From assembly GCA_029260235.1 (NCBI GenBank), contig JAJDDP010000136.1, positions 1 to 54,531 on the forward strand: a DNA stretch of 54,531 bases. Reading direction: 5' to 3'. The stretch comes from Phycisphaerae bacterium. GTDB taxonomy: Bacteria; Planctomycetota; Phycisphaerae; UBA1845. Below the pieces are notes generated by a model that was not told the DNA's origin, made no database searches, and worked only from the letters and a program-made list of their open reading frames with translations. This document shows, one piece after another, positions 8,586-17,811 of this stretch. Position 1 is the stretch's first letter. Each line of letters starts with the position of its first letter. The translations under genes and the position numbers were made by a program.

Positions 8586-9074
8586 ATGAATAGGCCGGTC
8601 GATCTTCCACTTGCTGACATCGTTCGTTGTGCGAACAATGCCGAGTTCGTCGCAGCCGTGGAAGAACTGTTTGCCGAACTAGACGCCGAAATCGCAGCCC
8701 GCAATCCCGTTTGCACCAATCGCGGAGCGTGCTGCTCTTTTGGCGAATTTGGTCACCGCCTCTTCGTCACCCCGGTTGAATTAGCGTACTTTCTTGCCCG
8801 GGTGGATGGCCCGATCCGGCCGCCTGAGAGCCGGGATCACTGCCCCTATCAATCTGGCGGAAAGTGTACAGTCCGCACGCCCAGGCCAGCAGGATGCCGA
8901 ATCTTCTACTGCGATCCGAATAGCCAATCGTGGCAAGGGCCTGCCACCGAGCAGGTCTTGGCGAGAATCAAGGACTTGCATGTCCGATTCGATCTGCCCT
9001 ACGCCTACGCAGACTGGACAGACTCGTTGACCCACTTGGCAAGTCAGTTGACAGACCGCCCGACCAAGCCCTAA
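8586..9074 (+). CDS. YkgJ family cysteine-cluster protein (162 aa)
   Basis: Second cysteine-cluster protein of the window, only distantly like the one at 7983. Cysteines: C43, C49-C50 (CTNRGACCSFG), C86 (HCPYQ), C94, C104 and C109 in CTVRTPRPAGCRIFYCD. Here the first pair is spaced x5 rather than x2-x2, and the P-R-P-x-x-C-R element is kept. Residues 1-38 form a helical region (DIVRCANNAEFVAAVEELFA) that is missing from the first protein. No signal peptide. Family membership is clear; whether the cluster is Fe-S or zinc cannot be decided from sequence. The ATG at 8586 follows a GC-rich segment with no strong ribosome site. Confidence 0.85.
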   Translation: MNRPVDLPLADIVRCANNAEFVAAVEELFAELDAEIAARNPVCTNRGACCSFGEFGHRLFVTPVELAYFLARVDGPIRPPESRDHCPYQSGGKCTVRTPRPAGCRIFYCDPNSQSWQGPATEQVLARIKDLHVRFDLPYAYADWTDSLTHLASQLTDRPTKP

Positions 9075-9174
9075 CATGGCGGCCGATCCATTTGGATCGC
9101 GGTGCAGCCATGCTTCTAGGCGGGGTTGCTCTTGCAGGTTTCAACATTGCTGAAGCGTATTTTGGAGCGTGGAT

Positions 9175-9441
9175 ATGCGTCGTTTGCTCTGTTTTTCTCT
9201 GACGGTAGCACTGCTGGCTGCTCTGTCCGGCTGTGTTCAGCTGTCCAAGGAATCGCTGGTGATCAACCGGTCCGCGACCCGCGGCCTGACCCAAGACCGC
9301 ACCATGACCGAGAGTTACACCGAGCAGATGCACCGCATCAATTCGGTAATCGACCACGACGCCGCCGCGTTGGTTGAAGACATCGACCTCTTGTGGCAGC
9401 GGGATCGCGTCGCCCGCTTGACGCGTTGGCACACTCATTAG
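9175..9441 (+). CDS. Small lipoprotein, 88 aa
   Basis: The start at ATG 9175 is preferred over a GTG two codons upstream because GGAG (9164-9167) is seven bases before it. The N-terminus is a lipoprotein signal: two arginines, a hydrophobic core and lipobox L17-S-G-C20. The mature part (about 68 residues) is polar and probably helical, with TESYTEQMHRINSVIDHDAA and DIDLLWQRDRVARLTRW. Unknown function; the pattern is common for short planctomycete lipoproteins. It is followed 33 bases downstream by a strong hairpin terminator, so it is likely the last gene of its transcript. Confidence 0.75.
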   Translation: MRRLLCFSLTVALLAALSGCVQLSKESLVINRSATRGLTQDRTMTESYTEQMHRINSVIDHDAAALVEDIDLLWQRDRVARLTRWHTH

Positions 9442-9474
9442 AGTGGAGATCAGCACATACAACGGATGAACTTG

Positions 9475-9510
9475 AACGCCGGGGCGACACAAACTGCCTC
9501 GGCGTTTTTC
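9475..9510 (+). terminator. Rho-independent terminator after the small lipoprotein
   Basis: A 12-bp stem with two G-U pairs (left arm 9475-9486, right arm 9495-9506), loop of eight bases, then a run of five T at 9505-9509. It ends 23 bases before the methyltransferase start, which therefore should have its own promoter or read through. Confidence 0.85.
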
Positions 9511-9532
9511 TTATTGGCGCGGTTCAAACACG

Positions 9533-10414
9533 ATGCCTGATAACGCTCGCTCTAGTGACCCGGCGCATTCACCCTCCACAGGGGAAATCCGCGCCCGCGT
9601 TGGCCAACATTGGGAGGACGCCGCCGATGGCTGGGAACGGTGGGAACCCCACTTCCTCGCCGGCGCCTGGCCCATAACACAAAGGATGCTTTCGGTCTTG
9701 GACTTGTCACCGGGTGATCGGGTACTCGATGTTGGCTGCGGACTGGGAGACCCCGCCCTCTCGATCGGCACAGCTGTGCGTCCACACGGATCGGTGTTGG
9801 CCATTGACCTTTCGCCTTCCATGGTGGCTGCCACCTTGCGGCGGAGCGAACTGCTCCAAATTGACAACATCGCCTGCCGAACCGGCGCAGCTGAAGACGT
9901 GTCCCGCGACGACGGGCCTTTCGAGGCCATCTCTGCCAGATTCTCGATCATGTTCATGCCTGACATCGACGCTGGGTTGAACCATCTTCGTAGCTTGTTG
10001 GTACCAGGTGGGCGCATAGCGGTGGCCGCGTGGAGGCCTCACGCTGAAAACCCAATGTTCGCGATTCCGCATGAACAGGTTTCAAAGTTCATCGACCTAC
10101 CAGCCCCCGATCCCAAATCGCCCCACCCGATGAGGCTCGCCGAGGACGGAGAATTGGTTACTGCACTCAGCACTGCCGGATTTGTGGATGTTCAGGTAGA
10201 AAAAGTGCCCATGTATCTCTTTGCCCAAACCGCCGAAGAGTACTTATCCATGATCGAGGCGATGTCCCCTACGCTCATTCAAGCCCTAAAGTCGCTCCCC
10301 TCTGGGCAGGAGGATCAATTCCGAACCGGATTCCTTTCGGCGGTCGCCTCGTATCAATCAGGCCCGGTTATTCGCGTTCCCGCCACAGCCCAGGTTGGCT
10401 GGGCATCTGTGTGA
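9533..10414 (+). CDS. Class I SAM-dependent methyltransferase, 293 aa
   Basis: Rossmann-fold methyltransferase. Motif I is VLDVGCGLGDPALSIG at about residues 64-79, the acidic end of strand 2 is VLAIDLSPSMV, and later motifs are IACRTGAAEDV and FEAISARFSIMF, then LVPGGRIAVAAW. This order is that of UbiE/COQ5-like and Methyltransf_11 enzymes, which methylate small molecules such as quinones or lipids; the substrate cannot be read from the sequence. No signal peptide. It starts right behind a terminator, has no clear Shine-Dalgarno site, and the C-terminal ~100 residues, often substrate-specific, are not recognised. Confidence 0.9.
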   Translation: MPDNARSSDPAHSPSTGEIRARVGQHWEDAADGWERWEPHFLAGAWPITQRMLSVLDLSPGDRVLDVGCGLGDPALSIGTAVRPHGSVLAIDLSPSMVAATLRRSELLQIDNIACRTGAAEDVSRDDGPFEAISARFSIMFMPDIDAGLNHLRSLLVPGGRIAVAAWRPHAENPMFAIPHEQVSKFIDLPAPDPKSPHPMRLAEDGELVTALSTAGFVDVQVEKVPMYLFAQTAEEYLSMIEAMSPTLIQALKSLPSGQEDQFRTGFLSAVASYQSGPVIRVPATAQVGWASV

Positions 10415-10527
10415 CCCGCTGGGGCTTGGCAACAGCCTTAGCTCCGCACGACCATTTCATTGGACACCTGTAGCTGCGATACTATGGCCGTGTTGCAGTA
10501 CGGACGTTCATTGAAAGGAAACACGCC

Positions 10528-13158
10528 ATGCAGCAGTCAAGAACGCGCAGTGTGGGACGCTTCAGCGATGGAATCGTGAAACTGCCCGGGGCGACGGGGC
10601 TGCGACGAATCTTGGCACTAGCTCTTATTGTCACCGGCATGCTTCATTCAGGATGTGCCACTTCTACAGGCAGCGGAGGGGGCAGTGTTGCCGACAGCGG
10701 CGGTGGTTCTGACAATGATGACACGACCACGCCTCAAGGCGCCGAGAGAGAGATCGAAGAGGCTGACATCATCAAGGAGCAGGACGGCTACTTCTACATT
10801 GCCAATCCATACAAGGGCCTGCGAATCATCGACGTCAGCGCCATCGAACGGCCCGAGCTGGTCGGCGGCGTAGCCGTCATGGGACGAGGTGTCGAGCTGT
10901 TCGTCGATGACGACCGCGCGTTCATGATCACCAGTGCAGACTTTTTCGCCTGCGCGGGCAAAGCTGTCTCCTTTGAAGACGCCCAGATAGCCGACGCCCT
11001 GTTCAATCCTGACTACGAGGGAAGTCGCATCACCGTAGCCGATGTTTCCGATCCAGCCGCACCATTCGAGATCGCTCACTTCGACATGGACGGCTTCATC
11101 ACCGCGACCCGTCGCGTGGGCAACATCATCTATGCTGCCGGAAATTTTGATGACACCTTCGATTCAGGAGATGATGCAGATGACCTACCCACCAATGGCC
11201 CGCCCGACGATTCGGGTGATGAACCGCCATTGCCATCTTCAACCGGCGTAGCCATCACAGTTTTCGAGGACGGCGATGTGGCTGAGGCTACCTCGCCTGC
11301 GGGCATCAAAGCTCAGTTCCGCGTCGACGAACTGTTCCAAGATGCTGGCCCAAATCCGACGGTGCAAACCACGGTGACCGATGGGAATATCCACAGCGAT
11401 TACGCCGGTATCCCTGATGCCATCGCCCTATTGGCCACAGCGTCCTTCGAGGGCACGATCCCTGACGGGCAGACGCGGGCCAGCGTGATCATCGAATTCG
11501 ATGCAGCCCTGTTGCCGGGTCTGGCGGAAACGCCCGATGACTTGGCTGTATACCGATTCGATGACCAGACACAGCGCTGGCAAGCAGCAGCCACCAATTT
11601 TGTGGGAATCAGCGGCCCAAATGGCGTTGCGAACGACTTTGGCTACCTGATCGTCCAAGCGACGGGCAACATTCGCTGCTGGGCGACGGTGGATCGCCTT
11701 GGCGACTACGCCGTGGGCCTGAGATTCAGCGATGAACTTGTGCTGACCGTTGCAGATGCAGCTGGAGGGCAAGTGACGGTCGAACCAGACCAAGCTGTCT
11801 ACGCGTACGGGCAGACTGTTACCCTGACCGCGCTGCCCGACGCGGGGTTCGTTTTTTCCGAGTGGGTCGGCGCAGCGGCGGGCCTTGAAGAAATCGAAGC
11901 GGGCACCTTAGAGTTCGTTCTCACCGAAGACACGACCGTCTCAGCCGCGTTTGTTGACGAGGCCTCCATCGTGACTGGACCTGCTGTGTTTGTCGTTTCC
12001 ATCGACATATCCGATCCCGATGACATTCGTATCGTTGACCGCGTCAATGTGGCCGGCGAATCGCTCGACATCCATGTGACCGCCAACGCGATTTACGTTC
12101 TGGGCGACGATCCAGACATGGCGAACACTACGCGGGTCACCTATGTGGACATTTCCGATCCGGCTGGCACGGTGTTGGAACGCGATAGCTTCCGAGTTCC
12201 TGGGAACATCGGCAGCCGCTTCTTTGCAAGCGAATTTGAGGACACTTTCCGGATTATCACTGAGGACCGCAGCCTGACATTCAACCCCATCGTAGCCCTC
12301 TACCTGTACGACATCATTGACCCCGATGACGTCATTCGCGTGGGCCGTCTGACCATCGAGACCGGTGAATCACTCCGCAGCGTGAGATTCGACGGGGACC
12401 GGGCCTACGCGGTGACCTTCCTGAGGATCGATCCGCTTTTTGTGCTCGACCTTGCTGATCCGGAAAACCCGAGGGTCGCCGGTGAGCTGGAAGTCCCGGG
12501 CTGGTCCACGCATCTGGTCCCTCTGGGTGATCGCCTGGTTGGCGTTGGCTTTGACGACGCAGCCGGACTCCGCCCAGCCGTGACCCTTTACGATGTGGCT
12601 GACATTGATGACCCGCGACGGCTGTCCCGCGTCGTCCTCGGCGAACGGTGGACCTTTGGCACCACCTCTGAAGCTACGGTGGACGAGAAGGCGCTCCAAG
12701 TATTGGAGTCCGAAGAGCTGATATTGATCCCCTTCAGCAGCTTTGACGCCGACCAAGGTCTCTTTGTGGAATCCCTGCAATTGATCGATTTGCGCGCTCG
12801 AACGATATTGGAACGCGGCTTCATTGAACACCGAGGCTTGGTTCGCCGTGCGGGTGTCACTGATACGCGACTTTGGATCCTCTCGGACGAGGCCTTTCAG
12901 GTAGCTGACATCGATGACCGCGACGAAGTAGCCCCGATGGACGTGCTCGACATCATGAGTGAGCAGGAGCTGCTCGATGCGGGGCTAGCCGATTGTGTAG
13001 ACTCCGCCCGGTTCGGCGGACTTCCAGTCGATGCTTTCTTTTTCGGGTCTGGGGACGTGATCTTTCTCAGTGGACGCGGGCCTTGTGGCGTCGGTACGCT
13101 TGGGGCAATGTTCGTCCTCCTGGCTGCCTTTGCCCCGAGGATGATCCGACGACGCTGA
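10528..13158 (+). CDS. Large secreted beta-propeller lipoprotein with inserted module and sorting-like tail
   Basis: 876 residues, start ATG 10528 behind AAAGGAAA. The signal peptide has arginines and a lipobox-like L39-H-S-G-C43, so it may be a lipoprotein. A Gly/Ser/Asp-rich linker (44-80) precedes blade-like repeats ending in IIDVS, TVADVSDPAAPFEIAHFD and, later, SIDISDPDDIRIVDRV; these are LVIVD/beta-propeller repeats. Residues ~209-482 interrupt the propeller and contain an InlB B-repeat-like segment (VTLTALPDAGFVFSEW). The last ~25 residues (CGVGTLGAMFVLLAAF then MIRRR) are a Cys-Gly, hydrophobic helix and Arg cluster, similar in layout to MYXO-CTERM/PEP-CTERM tails, so anchoring or sorting at both ends is possible. 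Substrate unknown. Confidence 0.88.
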   Translation: MQQSRTRSVGRFSDGIVKLPGATGLRRILALALIVTGMLHSGCATSTGSGGGSVADSGGGSDNDDTTTPQGAEREIEEADIIKEQDGYFYIANPYKGLRIIDVSAIERPELVGGVAVMGRGVELFVDDDRAFMITSADFFACAGKAVSFEDAQIADALFNPDYEGSRITVADVSDPAAPFEIAHFDMDGFITATRRVGNIIYAAGNFDDTFDSGDDADDLPTNGPPDDSGDEPPLPSSTGVAITVFEDGDVAEATSPAGIKAQFRVDELFQDAGPNPTVQTTVTDGNIHSDYAGIPDAIALLATASFEGTIPDGQTRASVIIEFDAALLPGLAETPDDLAVYRFDDQTQRWQAAATNFVGISGPNGVANDFGYLIVQATGNIRCWATVDRLGDYAVGLRFSDELVLTVADAAGGQVTVEPDQAVYAYGQTVTLTALPDAGFVFSEWVGAAAGLEEIEAGTLEFVLTEDTTVSAAFVDEASIVTGPAVFVVSIDISDPDDIRIVDRVNVAGESLDIHVTANAIYVLGDDPDMANTTRVTYVDISDPAGTVLERDSFRVPGNIGSRFFASEFEDTFRIITEDRSLTFNPIVALYLYDIIDPDDVIRVGRLTIETGESLRSVRFDGDRAYAVTFLRIDPLFVLDLADPENPRVAGELEVPGWSTHLVPLGDRLVGVGFDDAAGLRPAVTLYDVADIDDPRRLSRVVLGERWTFGTTSEATVDEKALQVLESEELILIPFSSFDADQGLFVESLQLIDLRARTILERGFIEHRGLVRRAGVTDTRLWILSDEAFQVADIDDRDEVAPMDVLDIMSEQELLDAGLADCVDSARFGGLPVDAFFFGSGDVIFLSGRGPCGVGTLGAMFVLLAAFAPRMIRRR

Positions 13159-13206
13159 GATGCCCCTGTACGAGCAGGTGACGCGAATCCCAGGCCAGTG
13201 GCCAAG

Positions 13207-14970
13207 TTACTTGCCTGAACCTTGCTGAATGGTGCGCAGCTTGTTGGCTTGGAAAGGACCGAACGTCTCATTGCTTCCATCAGGCCAGCGGACCACGACA
13301 GAATCCACGGTGGTCGAAGTTCCTAACCCCACATGCACGCGAGGGTCATTCCCGGCGCAGTAACTATAGCAGGGGTTTGCATACCGCCACTGTTGGCGAC
13401 CGCCCGAATCGACAGTCAGAATTGCGCCCACAGCATCAACGCCCTTGCGGTTTAGAACTCGCAACATCAGCCAATTTCCCGAATCGCCCACAATGTTCTT
13501 AAGCAGATACATCCGCTGATCTTTGTTGGCTACGACGATGTCAATATCGCCGTCGTTATCAAGGTCGCCGAAGGCAGCTGCCCTGCTCGTATCAATCAGC
13601 TCGTTGGCTGTGCCACCACGGGGACTGAATTCCTTGAAATGGCTATCGTCCAACCCCTTGAAGAGCAGATTGGGTTCTGCATACGGATCCGTGACGCTGT
13701 GTTCTTTGCCACGACGATTCACCCTGCCATTGGCAATGTACACATCGCGGTAGCCATCATGGTCGAAATCCGCAAAGCCTACCCCGAATCCGGTAAAGGG
13801 TAAGCTAGGTGCACCCAGACCAGCCTGGGCGGTTACGTCGGTGAAGAACCCGCTGCGATTCTCGTACAGTGTGTTGGTTTCTTCGTGCAAGTGAGTCAAG
13901 AAGAGATCGAGATCGCCGTCGTTGCCAATATCGACAGCAACAATTCCCATGCCCGCCTCAGCCACTCCCGCGTGATTGACAGCTGAGCCGGAAATCAGAG
14001 CTTGGTCTTCAAAGGTGCCGTCGCCCTGGTTAATCCACAATTGGTTGGGCATTTGATCATTCGCGGCGTAGAGATCCATCCGTCCGTCGCCATTGAAATC
14101 TCCGCTGATCGCCCCAAGGCCGTTGCCGAAAGATTTGGATACGCCTGACGCGACAGTTACATCGGAAAATGTGCCATCACCCAGGTTGCGATAGAGCGAA
14201 TCGCGGGCTGGGGACCGGTACGAATTGGGCGAGCAGTAGTCGGGCTGACCAGAACGCGAGGAGCAGTCCACCTCTTGCTCGATCCGCCAGTTGACGTAGT
14301 TCACCACGAAGAGATCGAGCCAGCCGTCGCCGTCGTAGTCGGTAAAGACGGCGCTGGCGCTCCAATGAGGATCCCCGCCGCCGGCGCTGGTCGTCACGTT
14401 TGCAAAAGTACCGTCGCCGCTGTTTCGATACAGTACGTTGGCTTCGAGATTGGTTACATAGAGATCTATATCTCCGTCGGCATCGTAGTCGCCACAGGTG
14501 CAGCCCATTCCGTAACCCGTGTCGCCCACGCCGACCTCGGCAGTCACATCGCTGAACGTGCCGTCGGTATTGTTGTGGTACATCACGTTGCCCAACTGGT
14601 TTGGCTCTTCTGCGCCGAGCGCCCCGCCTTGCACGAAATAGATGTCCAACCAGCCATCGTTGTCATAGTCGATTAGTCAGACGCCTGCGCTCTCGCTACC
14701 GGGGCACAGAAACCGCTGGTCGTGGGCCGACAGGTGGACCACATCCAAGCCAGCCGCCCGGGCGACGTTTTCAAACCACGGGTCTGCCAAGATGGCGCCA
14801 GCCGTTGGCGATGGTGCCGCCGGCTCGCCGTCCTTCTTGCAGGCCTGGCAGAGCGACAGGAGCGAACAGGTAAGCACTACCCCCAAGCATCGGGGCGACA
14901 AGCAGCGCGAGGCTCGACGCGTTAGAGCTTGACCGTTCCCTCGCTGATATCCTTGATGGATGTCGATCAT
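13207..14970 (-). pseudogene. CRTAC1/UnbV (FG-GAP/VCBS repeat) secreted protein interrupted by in-frame TGA
   Basis: One frame of about 588 codons from ATG 14970 to 13207, broken by a TGA at 14677-14679. The N-terminal piece (97 aa) has a lipoprotein-like start (LLSLCQACKKDG) and reaches FENVARAAGLDVVHLS; the second piece resumes in the same frame and carries at least six FG-GAP/VCBS repeats (DYDNDGWLDIYFV, DYDADGDIDLYVTN and so on) and a C-terminal ASPIC/UnbV domain (VVVRWPDGSNETFG). The TGA falls inside a repeat, at GV-stop-LIDYDNDGW, where Gly, Ala or Cys is usual. A GGA to TGA change explains it. I call it disrupted, but a sequencing error or a recoded codon is possible. The start overlaps the stop of the TPR gene by ATGA, indicating translational coupling. 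Confidence 0.75.
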
Positions 14971-16577
14971 GGACTTGGGACCATTCGGTTATACCTCTCG
15001 GTCATCTTTGCTACGTTGGGATCGCCAGGAGCCATCGCCCGTACCTTTTCTATGCTCGAGCGTGCCTGCTCGAAGTCACCAGCTTGAAGACTAGCCTCAA
15101 ACAACCCAATGTAGGAACCCACCCGCCAGGGGTTCCGGCGGATCGCTTCTGAATAATAAGTCTGGGCCTGCTTGGCATCTCCTGATAGCAGAAGCCGATA
15201 GGCCAATTCGACCGTGACGTCTGCGTTCCCTGGATCAATGTCGAATGCACGCCGCAGGTCAGCCAGCGCATCACCGGACCGCTTCAGAGCGGCTTGGATA
15301 TGATACCGAGCCAGATACGTCTGGGCGATGTTGGGAGCTAACTCAACGGCCCGATTCGCGTAGCCCAGCGCAGTGCCGGGCTGACCCGCTCGAAGGGCGC
15401 AGTTAGCCAAGTTAATGAAAGTCGAAAACTGCCCATCATCGAGGGCCAGCGCCTTGTTCAGGAGTGCATTGGCCTTGGCGAACTGCTTGGTCTCCATGTA
15501 CATCGAGGCCAGGTTGTTCAGCAAGTAAACGTGGTCGCTCTGCCACGCGAGGATTCCTTCCAGAAGCTGAATGGCCTCCCCGGCCCGGCCTGCGGCGAGT
15601 AACGCTTGGGCATGGATCATCGCCTCATCCATGCGCCGACCATGCGACTCGACCTGCCCGGTCCAGGGGTCGGGCATGTACTGTTTCCCGGCGTTCAATC
15701 CCAGGCTCAGCTCACGCTGTGCCAATTCTTGACGCCCCAAACTGCGATAAACCATGCCCAACAGGTAGTGCCCCTTCTTGTTTCGTCCATCCAATTGCAC
15801 GGCTTTTTCCAGATGAGGCAGCGCGAGTGAAACCTTGCCCTGACGAAATAGCGCATCCCCAAGACCGGTGAGAGCCACCGAAGACTGCGGCTTTAGATTA
15901 GACGCCCGCTGAAAGAGCGAGACTGCTTCATCCAACTCTCCCACGTCGAGCAGATAGTCCCCGAGGCGATGCAGCGCGGGGGCAAATTCGGGGTGGGCTA
16001 GGGTTACGTCACGCAGCTCGGTAGCTGCCTGCTCATGTTCGTCCATCTTTCTGAGTGGGATCGCCCGATGGTATCGAGCGAGGTAGCTCGCCGGGTCTAG
16101 TTGCAAGGCCCGGGAGTAACATTCTGCCGCCTCAGGCCAAAAGCTGTTGGCTTCGTAGACTTGCCCCAAAACTGAGTGAGCTTCCGCATCCCGAGGCGTA
16201 GCTTCCACCTTGCGGATGAAGGGCTCTAGGTAGGCACGCACTTGTGGCTCGATCTCAGCCAGGTCGGCTGGCACGACGGCGGAGAACGCCGCTGAGGCGC
16301 CAAAGCGAGACGTGCTCATCTGCCACCAGGCGCCCCCTGCAAGGAACGCCACAACCACCCCGCCGATGATAATTTTAGAGTGCCCGCCTGTCGGCTTCTT
16401 GGGACCCGCAGGGGTCACTTTTTGTCCCTGCTTGCGCTTGGTAGCAGGAGAGGTTTTTCTCTTCTTGTTGGATGGCTTCTTGCTCAATGTGAACTCAACT
16501 CTAGTCGCCAGCGTACAGCTGGAGTAATCACCACACTTAACTTCGATGCCGGTGATCGGCGATTGTACGGACCGCAT
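14967..16577 (-). CDS. Membrane-anchored TPR repeat protein, 536 aa
   Basis: At least ten tetratricopeptide repeats cover residues ~125-525, each seen as a helix pair with A-x-x-x-x-P-x at the junctions (AECYSRALQLDPASYLARY, ADLRRAFDIDPGNADVT). A Lys/Pro/Thr-rich linker (about 31-65) and one membrane helix (KIIIGGVVVAFLAGGAWW) precede them, so the repeats face out or in across one membrane. The first ~30 residues (rich in Cys, Ser, Thr) are unusual, and the real start may be a later TTG at the LSKKPSNKKRK segment. Its stop overlaps the start of the CRTAC1 gene by four bases. TPR and CRTAC1/UnbV pairs are frequent in planctomycetes and acidobacteria (recalled); joint function unknown. Confidence 0.88.
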   Translation of the reverse strand: MRSVQSPITGIEVKCGDYSSCTLATRVEFTLSKKPSNKKRKTSPATKRKQGQKVTPAGPKKPTGGHSKIIIGGVVVAFLAGGAWWQMSTSRFGASAAFSAVVPADLAEIEPQVRAYLEPFIRKVEATPRDAEAHSVLGQVYEANSFWPEAAECYSRALQLDPASYLARYHRAIPLRKMDEHEQAATELRDVTLAHPEFAPALHRLGDYLLDVGELDEAVSLFQRASNLKPQSSVALTGLGDALFRQGKVSLALPHLEKAVQLDGRNKKGHYLLGMVYRSLGRQELAQRELSLGLNAGKQYMPDPWTGQVESHGRRMDEAMIHAQALLAAGRAGEAIQLLEGILAWQSDHVYLLNNLASMYMETKQFAKANALLNKALALDDGQFSTFINLANCALRAGQPGTALGYANRAVELAPNIAQTYLARYHIQAALKRSGDALADLRRAFDIDPGNADVTVELAYRLLLSGDAKQAQTYYSEAIRRNPWRVGSYIGLFEASLQAGDFEQARSSIEKVRAMAPGDPNVAKMTERYNRMVPSP

Positions 16578-16680
16578 CCGACGTGAGCAATGAAGGCTCG
16601 TGCACTAAATAAGGCCGATCGTTCAAACTTGAGCAGCCTATTCTTGCCAAAGGCTATGCCAAAGGGCTAAAACGTTGAGC

Positions 16681-17811
16681 ATGATCTACCTGGACAATGC
16701 CAGCACGACGTGGCCGAAACCTCCGGCGGTGATGGAGGCAATGACCCGCTACCTGACCGAGGTAGGCGTTTCGCCGGGTCGGGGAATCTACGCCGCCTCA
16801 GTTGAAGCGGAGCGATCGGTGGTCGATACCCGCCGCAGACTGGCCAAACTCTTCGATGCTCCCGATCATGATCGGATCGTGATTTGCCTCAACTGCACAG
16901 ACGCCTTGAACATGGCGATCAAGGGTACGCTTCGGGAGGGCGACCACGTCGTCACGACGACCATCGAACACAATAGCGTCGCCCGTCCCCTGCAAGCTAT
17001 GGTGGATTCTGGCTTCATCACCCAGACGAAAGTCAAAGCAGACAGCCTTGGTCTCTTGGACCCAGCCGATTTCTTAGCGGCTATGAGTAGCAAGACGCGG
17101 TTGGTGATCTGCTCGCATGCCAGCAACGTCTTGGGCACGATTCAGCCCGTTTCCCAGATAGGCCAATTGGTGCGAGAGCGCGATGCTGTGTTCTTGGTCG
17201 ATGCAGCCCAAACAGCCGGTGTGCTGCCCATAGCTATGGAACGCGAGTTCATCGATTTGCTGGCCTTCCCAGGTCATAAGTCGCTGCTCGGACCGCCGGG
17301 CATTGGAGGACTCTGCGTCGGTGAGCGGGCAAACATTCGACCATGGAGAGAAGGCGGCACCGGCGGCGACTCTTCCACGCCGATACAACCCGAGCAGTTT
17401 CCCTTCTTGTTGGAAGCAGGCACGCCAAATACGGTGGGCATCGTTGGCTTAGGCGCTGCCCTGGCGGTTATCGATCCGCCCGCGACCTTGCAACACGAAC
17501 GGAGCTTACTCACCCAGTTGATCGATTCGCTCGCCGATGAATCAGCCATCGAAATTCAAGGCCCGCCCTTGGCATCCGCCCGGGTAGGTGCTCTATCGCT
17601 AACGGTAGAAGGGTATGGGCCCGAAGAGGTCGCTGCCATCCTGGACGAGTCATACGACATAGCCGTCCGAGGAGGCTTGCACTGCGCCCCCGACATGCAT
17701 CGAACAATCAACACCTACCCCGAGGGAACGGTCCGAGTATCGCCCTGCTACGCCTCGAAGCCTCAGGAGATGACCAAGCTAACCCACGCCCTAAAGGAAA
17801 TAGTAGCCTAG
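16681..17811 (+). CDS. Cysteine desulfurase-like aminotransferase class V
   Basis: PLP enzyme of fold type I. N-terminal MIYLDNASTTWPKPP is the class V signature; IEHNS with H97 stacks on the PLP ring; FLVDAAQTAGVLP provides the cofactor Asp; PLP-lysine K200 lies in AFPGHKSLLGP; the catalytic-loop cysteine C335 is in RGGLHCAPDMH. Those residues are those of SufS/CsdA-type desulfurases, which take sulfur from cysteine to feed Fe-S or other sulfur carriers. I use ATG 16681; a TTG at 16675 has a better-spaced AGGG upstream and would add two residues. 376 residues, slightly shorter than SufS. No suf/isc neighbour is present, so it may be a selenocysteine lyase-like or single-copy relative. Confidence 0.92.
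   Translation: MIYLDNASTTWPKPPAVMEAMTRYLTEVGVSPGRGIYAASVEAERSVVDTRRRLAKLFDAPDHDRIVICLNCTDALNMAIKGTLREGDHVVTTTIEHNSVARPLQAMVDSGFITQTKVKADSLGLLDPADFLAAMSSKTRLVICSHASNVLGTIQPVSQIGQLVRERDAVFLVDAAQTAGVLPIAMEREFIDLLAFPGHKSLLGPPGIGGLCVGERANIRPWREGGTGGDSSTPIQPEQFPFLLEAGTPNTVGIVGLGAALAVIDPPATLQHERSLLTQLIDSLADESAIEIQGPPLASARVGALSLTVEGYGPEEVAAILDESYDIAVRGGLHCAPDMHRTINTYPEGTVRVSPCYASKPQEMTKLTHALKEIVA

Noticed and set aside
8237-8593. 118-codon plus frame overlapping the first YkgJ gene
   Set aside because: Alternative frame of a confidently identified gene; no features.
10648-11079. Minus frame inside the beta-propeller gene
   Set aside because: Antisense shadow of a long coding gene with coherent domain structure.
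14677-14679. TGA read as selenocysteine or Trp
   Set aside because: No clear SECIS hairpin follows, and all other genes in the window use TGA as stop and TGG for Trp; a nonsense change or error is simpler. Kept only as a finding.
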